Assembly (NCBI GenBank): GCA_934515035.1
Contig: CAKSXP010000021.1
Span: 1 to 14,439 of the forward strand
DNA length: 14,439 nucleotides
Direction: 5' to 3'
From: an uncultured Oscillospiraceae bacterium
GTDB taxonomy: Bacteria; Bacillota; Clostridia; Oscillospirales; Oscillospiraceae
The position numbers were made by a program, and so were the translations under genes. The notes beneath the pieces are model-generated. The model ran no database searches and was not told the origin of the DNA. It saw nothing but the letters and a program-made list of their open reading frames with translations. The stretch's first letter is position 1. Every line of letters starts with the position of its first letter. Below are positions 7,902 to 14,214 of the stretch, piece by piece.

Positions 7902-9122
7902 ATGGGTATTTATGAGGAACTGGTGGCACGCGGACTGATAGCGCAGGTCACCGACGAGGAAGAGATAAAAGAGCTTATAAACAACGGCAAGGCCACGTTC
8001 TATATCGGCTTTGACTGCACTGCCGACAGCCTGACCGCAGGCCACTTCATGGCGCTCACGCTGATGAAGCGGCTCCAGATGGCAGGAAACAAGCCCGTTG
8101 CCCTGATCGGCGGCGGCACGACGATGATCGGCGATCCCTCCGGACGCACCGATATGCGCAAAATGCTGACCAAGGAGGACATCGACCATAATGCCGAGTG
8201 CTTCAGACGCCAGATGGAAAAATTCATCGACTTCGGCGAGGGCAAGGCCATCATGGTGAACAACGCGGACTGGCTGCTTGATCTTAACTACGTCGAGGTC
8301 CTGCGCGAGGTCGGCGCCTGCTTCAGCGTCAACAACATGCTGCGCGCGGAGTGCTACAAAAACAGGATGGAAAAGGGTCTGAGCTTTTTTGAGTTCAACT
8401 ACATGATAATGCAGAGCTACGATTTCTATCACCTGTTCCAGCACTACGGCTGCAATATGCAGTTCGGCGGAGACGACCAGTGGAGCAATATGCTCGGCGG
8501 CACGGAGCTCATACGCAAAAAGCTGGGCAAGGACGCTTACGCGATGACCATCACCCTTCTGACCGACGCGAACGGCAACAAGATGGGCAAAACGGCCGGC
8601 AACGCCGTGTGGCTCGATCCGAACAAGACCAGCCCCTTTGAGTTTTATCAGTACTGGCGCAATGTCGGCGATGCCGACGTTATGAAGTGCCTGCGCATGC
8701 TCACGTTCCTTCCGCTCGAGCAGATAGACGAGATGGATAAGTGGGAGGGCAGTCAGCTCAACCGCGCGAAGGAGATACTCGCATATGAGCTCACGGCCCT
8801 TGTCCACGGCGAGGAAGAGGCAAAGAAGGCGGAGGAGAGCGCAAAGGCGCTGTTCGGCGGCGGCGACGGCGGCGACGCTCCGTGCTGCGAGTTCAGCGCG
8901 GAAGAGGCACAGAACGGCGTCGATATTCTGACGGTGCTTGTGCAGAGCGGACTGTGCTCGTCCAGGGGCGATGCCCGCCGCAATGTGCAGCAGGGCGGCG
9001 TTACCGTAAACGAAGAGAAGGTAACGGACGCAAACCGCGTGTTCACGCCCGAGGAACTGTCCGGAGACGGCATACTTGTCAGGCGCGGCAAGAAGAATTT
9101 CCGCCGCGTGTGCATAAAATAA
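7902..9122 (+). CDS. tyrS: Tyrosyl-tRNA synthetase
   Basis: Class I aminoacyl-tRNA synthetase that charges tRNA-Tyr. The 406-residue length is normal for bacterial TyrRS. The catalytic fold shows GFDCTADSLTAGHF, with the HIGH-like motif near residues 46-49, then IGDPSGRTD, GGDDQWSNMLGG for tyrosine and tRNA recognition, and the KMSKS equivalent KMGKT (227-231). The C-terminal S4 RNA-binding domain contains LVQSGLCSSRGDARRNVQQG and ends in GILVRRGKKNF. AAGGAG at 7889-7894 precedes the ATG by 7 bases. The tyrosine-specific T-box upstream supports the assignment independently. The GGDDQWSNM form, instead of GGSDQWGNI, is a variant I associate with some Clostridia. The gene is monocistronic in this context, since the next unit has its own promoter. 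Confidence 0.96.
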   Translation: MGIYEELVARGLIAQVTDEEEIKELINNGKATFYIGFDCTADSLTAGHFMALTLMKRLQMAGNKPVALIGGGTTMIGDPSGRTDMRKMLTKEDIDHNAECFRRQMEKFIDFGEGKAIMVNNADWLLDLNYVEVLREVGACFSVNNMLRAECYKNRMEKGLSFFEFNYMIMQSYDFYHLFQHYGCNMQFGGDDQWSNMLGGTELIRKKLGKDAYAMTITLLTDANGNKMGKTAGNAVWLDPNKTSPFEFYQYWRNVGDADVMKCLRMLTFLPLEQIDEMDKWEGSQLNRAKEILAYELTALVHGEEEAKKAEESAKALFGGGDGGDAPCCEFSAEEAQNGVDILTVLVQSGLCSSRGDARRNVQQGGVTVNEEKVTDANRVFTPEELSGDGILVRRGKKNFRRVCIK

Positions 9123-9160
9123 GAACAGAGGCAAAGCCGGGAAACTGAGCAATATCACAT

Positions 9161-9225
9161 CACAGCCGCCGAAAAGAGCGGATGAGTTTGGCTAAAATAG
9201 CGCTTGACAAAGCATGGCGGCTGTG
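9161..9225. repeat. 10-bp inverted repeat overlapping the trpX promoter
   Basis: CACAGCCGCC (9161-9170) is repeated in inverted form as GGCGGCTGTG (9216-9225), 45 bases apart and without mismatch. The right arm lies between the -35 and -10 boxes of the transporter promoter. It could be an operator pair or chance; it is not part of the T-box, because the predicted transcript starts downstream. Confidence 0.5.
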
Positions 9226-9233
9226 GTTATAAT
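9204..9233 (+). promoter_or_regulatory. Consensus promoter for the trp transporter operon
   Basis: TTGACA (9204-9209), an 18-base spacer and TATAAT (9228-9233), both hexamers perfect. The -35 context CTTGACAAAG is identical to that of the tyrS promoter. Transcription should start near 9240, at the head of the second T-box. Confidence 0.88.
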
Positions 9234-9239
9234 AGCGCC

Positions 9240-9518
9240 AATAAAAAAACCTGTGATCGAGATTAGTAGCCAATGCAGTCAGATCAAAGCGAGCCGCGGG
9301 CGGTGTGAGCGCGGTATTCGGACGGTTGGTGAATGGACTCGTGAGGGCGGCCGAAAGCGAATATTCCGCAAGTAGCAGCCGACGGGCTTCCGCACCCGTT
9401 ACCCAGCGGCCCCGCGTGTCGGCGCGGGAAGCGAGAGGGCGCATCATGCGTCAACTTGGGTGGCACCGCAGGAATAACAAGTCCTGTCCCTTGTAATTGA
9501 GGGACAGGACTTTTTTTA
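9240..9518 (+). promoter_or_regulatory. T-box riboswitch, tryptophan specifier (UGG)
   Basis: A tRNA-Trp sensing leader for the ABC transporter operon. Stem I closes with CGAG (9258-9261) and CTCG (9338-9341). AGTA is at 9265-9268, and GCCAA (9269-9273) pairs with TTGGT (9326-9330). The specifier loop reads GAATGGAC with the tryptophan codon TGG at 9334-9336, in the same GAA-codon-A context as the tyrosine leader. The distal region AGCGAGCCGCGGGCGGTGTG (9288-9307) has the AG bulge and GNUG loop. The T-box GGGTGGCACCGCAGG (9458-9472) contains the canonical bulge TGGCACC (9461-9467). The variable base C calls for a G discriminator, as in bacterial tRNA-Trp. CAGG (9469-9472) pairs with CCTG (9483-9486) and GGG (9458-9460) with CCC (9488-9490) in the antiterminator. 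Confidence 0.94.
9479..9518 (+). terminator. T-box attenuator terminator before trpX
   Basis: A 13-bp stem pairs 9479-9491 with 9500-9512 (core GTCCTGTCCC with GGGACAGGAC) around an 8-base loop, followed by a T run to 9517. The left arm contains the CCTG and CCC used by the antiterminator, giving the usual either-or switch. Confidence 0.94.
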
Positions 9519-9551
9519 TTGCTCATAAATCAAAAACGGGAGAGAAAGACG

Positions 9552-9638
9552 ATGAAAAAAGAAACGAAACGATGGCGGCCCTGCCGTAGACCGTTATACC
9601 AAACACCAAAACATAAAAAGGAGTTAAAAACAAAATGA
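9552..9638 (+). CDS. Possible 28-residue leader peptide upstream of trpX
   Basis: A short frame starts at ATG 9552, 9 bases after GGGAG (9538-9542), and stops at TGA 9636-9638. The stop overlaps the trpX ATG as ATGA, and the trpX ribosome binding site (AAGGAG, 9618-9623) is inside the frame. The peptide is very basic (MKKETKRWRPCRRPLYQ...) and has one Trp codon at position 8 (9573-9575), no run of Trp codons. If translated, it would couple trpX translation to an upstream ribosome. A leader peptide placed after a Trp T-box has a precedent in the Bacillus subtilis rtpA (anti-TRAP) operon, though that peptide has several Trp codons. The evidence is the start signal and the overlap only; the A-rich composition could give a lysine-rich frame by chance. 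Confidence 0.4.
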   Translation: MKKETKRWRPCRRPLYQTPKHKKELKTK

Positions 9639-10633
9639 AAAACCTGCATAGAATAATAAAATCAGTTATGATGTCCGCACTCGCTCTTGCGATGCTGTTT
9701 TCCTTCGCCGCCTGCGGCGGCAAAACCGATGACGACACGATAAAGATAGCGGTCGTCAAGCAGATGGACCATGCCTCGCTCGACGAGATCGCAAACGCGA
9801 TAACCGCCGAGCTCGACAAGATAGCCGCCGACAAGGGCGTCAAGATCGAGTATGAGGTCTATTCCGGCCAGGGCGAACAGACCACGCTCAAGCAGATCGG
9901 CGACCAGGCGATAGCAGACAAGGTCGACGCCATCATCCCCATTGCGACCACCGCGGCCCAGATCATAACCTCCTGCGCGGAGGAGAGCAAAACGCCTGTA
10001 ATTTTCGCCGCTATCTCCGACCCCGAGACGGCCGAGCTTACCGGTATCGACTATGTTACCGGCACCAGCGACGCGCTCAACACCGAATTCATCATCGACA
10101 TGATGCTTGCCCAGAACCCCGATATCACCAAGGTCGGCCTGCTGTACTCCCTGTCCGAGGATAACTCCATCACCCCGATAGCCGACGCAAAGGCAATACT
10201 TGACAGCAAGGGCATAGCCTACTCCGAGCAGACCGCAGCCACCACCGACGAGGTCATAGCTGCCGCCTCCGCTCTCATCGCAGAGGGCGTGGACGCGATA
10301 TTCACTCCGACCGACAACACCATCATGGCCGCCGAGCTTGCAATATATGAGGACCTTGCCAATGCCGGCATCCCGCACTACACCGGAGCCGATTCCTTCG
10401 TGCGCAACGGCGCTTTCGTCACCTGCGGCGTCAACTACACCGCTCTCGGAGCCCGCACGGCCGATCTTGCCTATCAGGCGATAACCGAAGGTATGTCCGG
10501 TCTTGAGGACTATTACCTCATGGACGGCGGGATCATAACCGTCAACACCGAAACCGCGGCGGCCCTCGGGATCGATTACAGCGTTTTCAAGGACATGGGC
10601 GAGATCGTCGAGGTCACAACGACAGAGGATTGA
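9635..10633 (+). CDS. trpX: ABC transporter substrate-binding lipoprotein, probable tryptophan binder
   Basis: The extracytoplasmic receptor of the ABC importer encoded with the next two genes. The 332-residue product has a basic, hydrophobic signal peptide and a lipobox ending FAAC, with the lipidated Cys at position 27. The mature part matches the ABC_sub_bind (PF04392-like) fold: IKIAVVKQMDHASLDEIANA, QIGDQAIADKVDAIIPIAT, PVIFAAISDP and a late GADSFVRNGAFVTCGVNY segment. AAGGAG (9618-9623) lies 11 bases before the ATG. The family label alone leaves the ligand open, but the Trp-specific T-box points to tryptophan, as proposed for TrpXYZ systems of Firmicutes; the symbol is provisional on that ground. 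A 12-bp stem-loop follows the gene and may protect its mRNA. Confidence 0.88.
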   Translation: MKNLHRIIKSVMMSALALAMLFSFAACGGKTDDDTIKIAVVKQMDHASLDEIANAITAELDKIAADKGVKIEYEVYSGQGEQTTLKQIGDQAIADKVDAIIPIATTAAQIITSCAEESKTPVIFAAISDPETAELTGIDYVTGTSDALNTEFIIDMMLAQNPDITKVGLLYSLSEDNSITPIADAKAILDSKGIAYSEQTAATTDEVIAAASALIAEGVDAIFTPTDNTIMAAELAIYEDLANAGIPHYTGADSFVRNGAFVTCGVNYTALGARTADLAYQAITEGMSGLEDYYLMDGGIITVNTETAAALGIDYSVFKDMGEIVEVTTTED

Positions 10634-10664
10634 ATGATCCGGTAAAAAACAATCCGGTATGCGC

Positions 10665-10696
10665 CAATTCCCCCGAACATTCCGTCGGGGGAATTG
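10665..10696 (+). other. Intercistronic stem-loop between trpX and the permease gene
   Basis: A perfect 12-bp stem (10665-10676 with 10685-10696; CAATTCCCCCGA with TCGGGGGAATTG) and an 8-base loop lie 31 bases after the trpX stop. No T tract follows, so it is unlikely to be an intrinsic terminator. In binding-protein operons such hairpins often block 3' exonucleases and raise the level of the receptor mRNA over the membrane genes; that role is inferred here. Confidence 0.75.
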
Positions 10697-10759
10697 ACGG
10701 CCGTTTGGAGGCTCTTTCCGGGCTGAAGGCCCGCATCAGTTTTGAGAGGGGAACAGACC

Positions 10760-11665
10760 TTGTTTTATATTGTAAAGACTGCTCTGGAGCTGGGATTTCT
10801 GTATGCGCCGGTCGCGATGGCGCTGTTTCTCAGCTATCGGATACTTGATATCGCCGACCTTACGACGGACGGCTGTTTTGTCCTCGGCGCGGCCGTATCC
10901 GTCACGCTGACGGCGGCGGGACACCCGTTCCTTGCGGTCCCGGCGGCTATGCTGGCGGGAGCCTGCGCCGGTTTCGTGACGGCCTTCCTCCAGACGCGGC
11001 TGGGCGTGCCGTCCATACTTGCCGGTATTGTGACGAACACCGGACTTTACACGATAAACCTGATGGCAATGGGCTGGAAGTCCAATGCCAGCCTGCTCAA
11101 GACAAAGACGGTTTTCAGTATGTTCAGGAACGCCGTTCCCGCGGGCGGGTGGAGCGATATGCTCCTTGCCCTTGCGGTCCTCGCGGCGCTGACCGTTATG
11201 ATCATACTCTTCCTCGGAACGCATCTCGGCCTGACGATACGCGCAACGGGCGATAACATCGACATGGTGCGCTCATCTTCCATTAACCCGACCTTTACCA
11301 TTTCCGTAGGACTGTGTATTTCAAACGCGATGACCGCGCTGTCCGGCGCGATGGTGGGGCAATACCAGAACTCTGCCGATATAAACGGAGGCACGGGCAT
11401 CGTTGTTATCGGCCTGGCCTGCCTGATAATCGGCGAGACCGTTCTTGGCCGCCGCACCGTTGTCAAGGGCGCGATAGCGGCGATAGTGGGTTCGGTCATT
11501 TACCGACTCATCTATGCGATAGTGCTTTATACAAAGATAGTTCCCGTCGCGGGACTCAAGCTCATAACCGCGATAGTCGTTGCGCTGGCGATAGCCATGC
11601 CGACTCTCAAAAAATGGTTTGCGTTTCAGAAGCGCAAGCTCGCCGTAAGAAAAGGGGGAGACTGA
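10760..11665 (+). CDS. trpY: ABC transporter permease, probable tryptophan importer
   Basis: Integral membrane permease of the LivH/RbsC (BPD_transp_2-like) type that forms the channel for the trpX ligand. It is very hydrophobic, with about eight or nine membrane segments; the first covers roughly residues 3-25, and SYRILDIADLTTDGCFVLGAAV follows in the usual place. An Arg/Asp-rich cytoplasmic loop, HLGLTIRATGDNIDMVRSSS, is the probable contact with the ATPase, and the C-terminus is basic. I chose TTG 10760 because GAGGGG (10746-10751) is 8 bases upstream and homologues begin at this hydrophobic segment; the TTG at 10742 overlaps that ribosome binding site. This gives 301 residues. The ATPase gene starts 2 bases after its stop. 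Confidence 0.86.
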   Translation: MFYIVKTALELGFLYAPVAMALFLSYRILDIADLTTDGCFVLGAAVSVTLTAAGHPFLAVPAAMLAGACAGFVTAFLQTRLGVPSILAGIVTNTGLYTINLMAMGWKSNASLLKTKTVFSMFRNAVPAGGWSDMLLALAVLAALTVMIILFLGTHLGLTIRATGDNIDMVRSSSINPTFTISVGLCISNAMTALSGAMVGQYQNSADINGGTGIVVIGLACLIIGETVLGRRTVVKGAIAAIVGSVIYRLIYAIVLYTKIVPVAGLKLITAIVVALAIAMPTLKKWFAFQKRKLAVRKGGD

Positions 11666-11667
11666 GC

Positions 11668-12458
11668 ATGCTGGAGCTGAAGAATATTACAAAGACCTTC
11701 AACGCCGGAACGGTCAATGAAAAAAAGGCGCTTGACGGCCTTTCGCTGCACCTTGACAGAGGCGACTTTGTGACGATCATCGGTTCAAACGGCGCGGGCA
11801 AGTCAACGATGCTCAACGCCGTATCCGGCAGCTTCTATGTGGATGAGGGAAGCATAATCCTCGGCGGAAAGAACATAACCTTTATGCCGGAACACCGCCG
11901 CAGTCAGGTCATCGGCAGGCTGTTTCAGGACCCGCTCAAGGGCACGGCGCCCACGATGACGATAGAGGAAAACCTTGCGTTGGCGTATCTCCGCTCGGGA
12001 AAAAACAGCTCTCCGTTCAGCCGCATAAAGAAAAAGGATAAGGAGTTTTTCGCAGAGAAGCTGAAGCTTCTGGGCATGGGACTCGAGGACAGGATGCGTC
12101 AGCCTGTCGGGCTGCTGTCCGTCAGGCGTTGACGCTGCTCATGGCCACGATGGTGCCGCCGCAGCTTCTGCTGCTTGATGAACACACTGCCGCGCTTGAT
12201 CCCGGAACTGCGGAAAAGGTGCTGGAGCTTACGCAGAGAGTGATAGCGGAGGAAAACATGACCTGTCTTATGGTAACGCACAACATGAACCAGGCTCTGC
12301 GCCTCGGCAACAGGACGCTGATGATGTCCGAAGGAAGGATCGTCCTCGACGTTTCGGGCGCGGAGCGTGCCGGGATGACCGTCGATGATCTGCTCTCACG
12401 TTTCCGCGAGGGCACGGGCAAGGCTCTTGACAACGACAGAATACTGCTTTCGGAATAA
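11668..12458 (+). pseudogene. trpZ: ABC transporter ATPase, frameshifted at the signature motif
   Basis: The nucleotide-binding subunit of the transporter. The N-terminal frame starts at ATG 11668 (AAGGGGGA at 11652-11659) and shows Walker A GSNGAGKST (39-47) and the Q-loop LFQDP (Q87). It then stops at 12130-12132, right after QPVGLLS. The C-terminal part continues in another frame with QALTLLMA, Walker B LLLLDE (Asp 12177-12179, Glu 12180-12182), the D-loop ALDP and the H-loop His (12279-12281). Where LSGGQRQ is expected, only two bases separate the Ser codon from the second Gln codon, so 10 bases are missing. Restoring them gives 266 residues, a normal size. As written, no active ATPase can be made, because the signature motif is absent. 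Both halves look well conserved, so a sequence error or a very recent mutation is likely. Confidence 0.88.
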
Positions 12459-12471
12459 GCTTCAGATGAGA

Positions 12472-12521
12472 ATAACAGGCAGGACATGGCTTTGGCCGCG
12501 TCCTGCCTGTTATGGCGTTTT
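12472..12521 (+). terminator. Intrinsic terminator after the transporter operon
   Basis: A 14-bp perfect stem pairs 12472-12485 with 12500-12513 (ATAACAGGCAGGAC with its complement), with a small inner GGC/GCC helix in the loop and a tail containing GTTTTGG. It begins 13 bases after the ATPase stop. On the minus strand its tail is TCTCATCT, so it may act in both directions with lower strength for antisense transcripts. Confidence 0.82.
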
Positions 12522-12922
12522 GGTCTAAAATGCGGTCATTATACATCGGGGCAAAAGCCTTGTCAAGGTCAAAATTTGCATGGTTCATGTCTGAAAAAAT
12601 AAATTCCGGTGTTATTATGTAAACTAAAACTGAATATTTCCTGTCCGTAAACATCCACAGGGATGTTGAAAACTCTGTTGAAAGTGTTAAAAACCTTGAA
12701 ATACAAAGGCTCGCAGAGAGACCAAAAAACGACAGTATTCATCGGATAATGAATATAAGTTTACATATGATTATGTGCAGCGTGTTATTGCAAAGATTGG
12801 GACGCGCAGAACGTTGAAAAAGCTTGACAGCCGGAATGGCGGGAATAATCGCAGGGCTTGTATCATATGGTTTGCTGAAAGGGACGATAATGCGTCCGCG
12901 CCGTATGTAAGGAGGCTTATAT
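12522..12922. other. 400-base noncoding stretch before the carboxypeptidase gene
   Basis: I see no convincing protein gene here. The stretch is more AT-rich than its neighbours. It holds the minus-strand promoter described separately, a 7-bp hairpin AACATCC-acag-GGATGTT (12650-12667), repeated GTTGAAA units (12665-12683), and a 7-bp inverted repeat TATTCAT-cggata-ATGAATA (12736-12755). TTGACA at 12824-12829 is the best -35 for the next gene, but its -10 is poor (TAATCG at spacing 16 or AATAAT at spacing 14), which leaves room for an alternative sigma factor or an activator. A 24-codon hydrophobic frame (12836-12910) lacks a ribosome binding site. Confidence 0.5.
12538..12566 (-). promoter_or_regulatory. 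Perfect-consensus promoter on the minus strand
   Basis: Read on the minus strand, TTGACA (12566-12561), a 17-base spacer and TATAAT (12543-12538) match the vegetative consensus exactly. The transcript would start near 12531 and run left into the transporter terminator hairpin and then antisense to the ATPase gene. No minus-strand gene follows. It could make a short structured RNA of about 60-70 bases or an antisense transcript. Confidence 0.6.
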
Positions 12923-14071
12923 ATGAAAAAAACGGTGTTTGTCCTGCTGTTTTCGCTTCTTCTCTCCACCGCCGCTTTCGGGATAGAGATAAAAAAGGAT
13001 GACGACATCTCTATACCCGTTCCGTCGGCGATACTGATGGAAAAGGTGACGGGCGAGGTGATATATGAGAAAAACGCGCACGAACAGATGGAACCGGCGA
13101 GCGTGACCAAGGTGATGACGATGCTGCTCGTTGCGGAAGCGATAGAAAACGGAAATCTGTCTCTGGATGACGTAGTTACGGCCTCGGCCCGTGCGGCCTC
13201 TATGGGCGGCAGTCAGATCTGGCTCGAGGAGGGCGAGTCGATGACGGTTTCGGAGATGCTCAAGTGCGTGGCGGTCGTTTCGGCAAATGACTGTGCGGTA
13301 GCGCTGGCGGAGCATATCGCCGGAACGGAGGAGGCGTTCGTCGGGCGCATGAACGAGCGTGCGCAGCAGCTGGGGATGGAGGATACGCACTTTACCAACT
13401 GTACGGGCCTGAACGACGACCCCCAGCATGTGACGAGCGCATATGATATCGCGCTCATGTCGAGGGAACTGATAAGTCACGACATGATAAAGGACTATAC
13501 GACAATATGGATGGACAATGTGCGGGAGGGCAGATTCAGCCTTGCCAACACAAACAAGCTGATATATTACTATAAGGGCGCGACGGGATTGAAAACGGGC
13601 TTTACCTCCCGCGCGATGTACTGCCTTTCCGCGACGGCGGAGCGAGACGGAACGGAATACATTGCCGTGGTGCTGCACGGGGAGACCAGCAGCGATCGGT
13701 TCGAGAGTGCAAAAACGCTGCTCAACTATGCCTTTGCGAATTACAGTCTTGTCTCCCTGGACGGAGGAGAGGCGATAGCGCCCGTTCGTGTGGAGCTTGG
13801 GACCTGCTCGTATATCCAGCCGGTGCGCGGAGCAGACAGCATGATGCTGTTCGAAAAAAACTCTGCCGGCGAGCTGAGATATGAGACGGAGCTTGCCGAG
13901 AGCGTGCAGGCGCCGGTGGAAAAGGGCGATGTGCTCGGAATGACACGGGTTTATTCGGGCGAGGACCTGATAGCGGAGTTTCCGATTCTGGCTTCGGAAA
14001 GCGTCGGGAGACTGCGGACGGGGGATGTGTATCTGAGTATGCTGTCCCGGCTTTTCGGAGGAAAACAGTGA
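12923..14071 (+). CDS. dacF: D-alanyl-D-alanine carboxypeptidase (PBP5/DacF family, S11)
   Basis: A penicillin-binding protein that removes the terminal D-Ala from peptidoglycan stem peptides outside the membrane. The 382-residue protein starts with a signal peptide (MKKTVFVLLFSLLLSTAAFG). The serine peptidase S11 domain has all three active-site motifs: SVTK (S60, K63), SAN (120-122) and KTG (224-226). A PBP5-type C-terminal beta domain (about 275-360) follows, and the end YLSMLSRLFGGK could form an amphipathic membrane anchor. AAGGAGG (12909-12915) is 7 bases before the ATG. The gene stands alone between a noncoding stretch and pgi. Several paralogues (dacA, dacB, dacF) exist in spore formers, so the symbol is approximate; a sporulation role cannot be read from the promoter. 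Confidence 0.9.
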   Translation: MKKTVFVLLFSLLLSTAAFGIEIKKDDDISIPVPSAILMEKVTGEVIYEKNAHEQMEPASVTKVMTMLLVAEAIENGNLSLDDVVTASARAASMGGSQIWLEEGESMTVSEMLKCVAVVSANDCAVALAEHIAGTEEAFVGRMNERAQQLGMEDTHFTNCTGLNDDPQHVTSAYDIALMSRELISHDMIKDYTTIWMDNVREGRFSLANTNKLIYYYKGATGLKTGFTSRAMYCLSATAERDGTEYIAVVLHGETSSDRFESAKTLLNYAFANYSLVSLDGGEAIAPVRVELGTCSYIQPVRGADSMMLFEKNSAGELRYETELAESVQAPVEKGDVLGMTRVYSGEDLIAEFPILASESVGRLRTGDVYLSMLSRLFGGKQ

Positions 14072-14153
14072 TACATGCCCCATTTATACGCAAAATAATA
14101 GCTCAAAGTGATAGTATTCCCCCACTTTAGGGCGTAAAATCGTCAAAAAACGA

Positions 14154-14182
14154 TTGCAAATGCCATGGTATGGGTGTAATAT
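14154..14182 (+). promoter_or_regulatory. Probable promoter for pgi
   Basis: TTGCAA (14154-14159), a 17-base spacer and TAATAT (14177-14182), the last directly preceded by TG. The match is moderate. Upstream, 14082-14091 and 14132-14140 form a 9-bp stem with one bulged base, enclosing AAAGTG (14105-14110) with CACTTT (14123-14128). No T tract follows, so this structure is not a clear terminator for the carboxypeptidase gene. Confidence 0.5.
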
Positions 14183-14214
14183 TGTCTCGCAAAAGATTTC
14201 TAAGGAGAACCAGT

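Noticed and set aside
6870..9158. A very long open frame on the minus strand (762 codons) opposite recN and tyrS
   Set aside because: It lies antisense to two clear conserved genes and a T-box, has a low-complexity composition and no family motif. High GC with strong third-position bias creates such shadow frames.
9552..9638. Classical trp-type attenuation leader peptide
   Set aside because: There is only one Trp codon and no terminator between it and trpX; the attenuator lies upstream and belongs to the T-box. A coupling role remains possible and is listed as a finding.
10630..10848. 72-codon plus-strand frame between trpX and the permease gene
   Set aside because: It spans the intercistronic hairpin and runs into the permease in another frame, with no ribosome binding site and no recognisable domain.
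12641..12700. DnaA-box-like sequences suggesting a replication origin
   Set aside because: ACATCCACA and TGTTGAAAA each differ from the DnaA box at two positions, no exact box is present, and neither dnaA nor dnaN is nearby.
12917..14083. Long minus-strand frame opposite the carboxypeptidase gene
   Set aside because: It mirrors the gene codon for codon, is rich in Arg and His as antisense frames of GC-rich genes are, and has no recognisable domain.
14138..14155. AATCG/CGATT hairpin as the carboxypeptidase terminator
   Set aside because: The stem is only 5 bp and AT-rich, with no T tract on the plus strand, and it overlaps the likely pgi -35 box.
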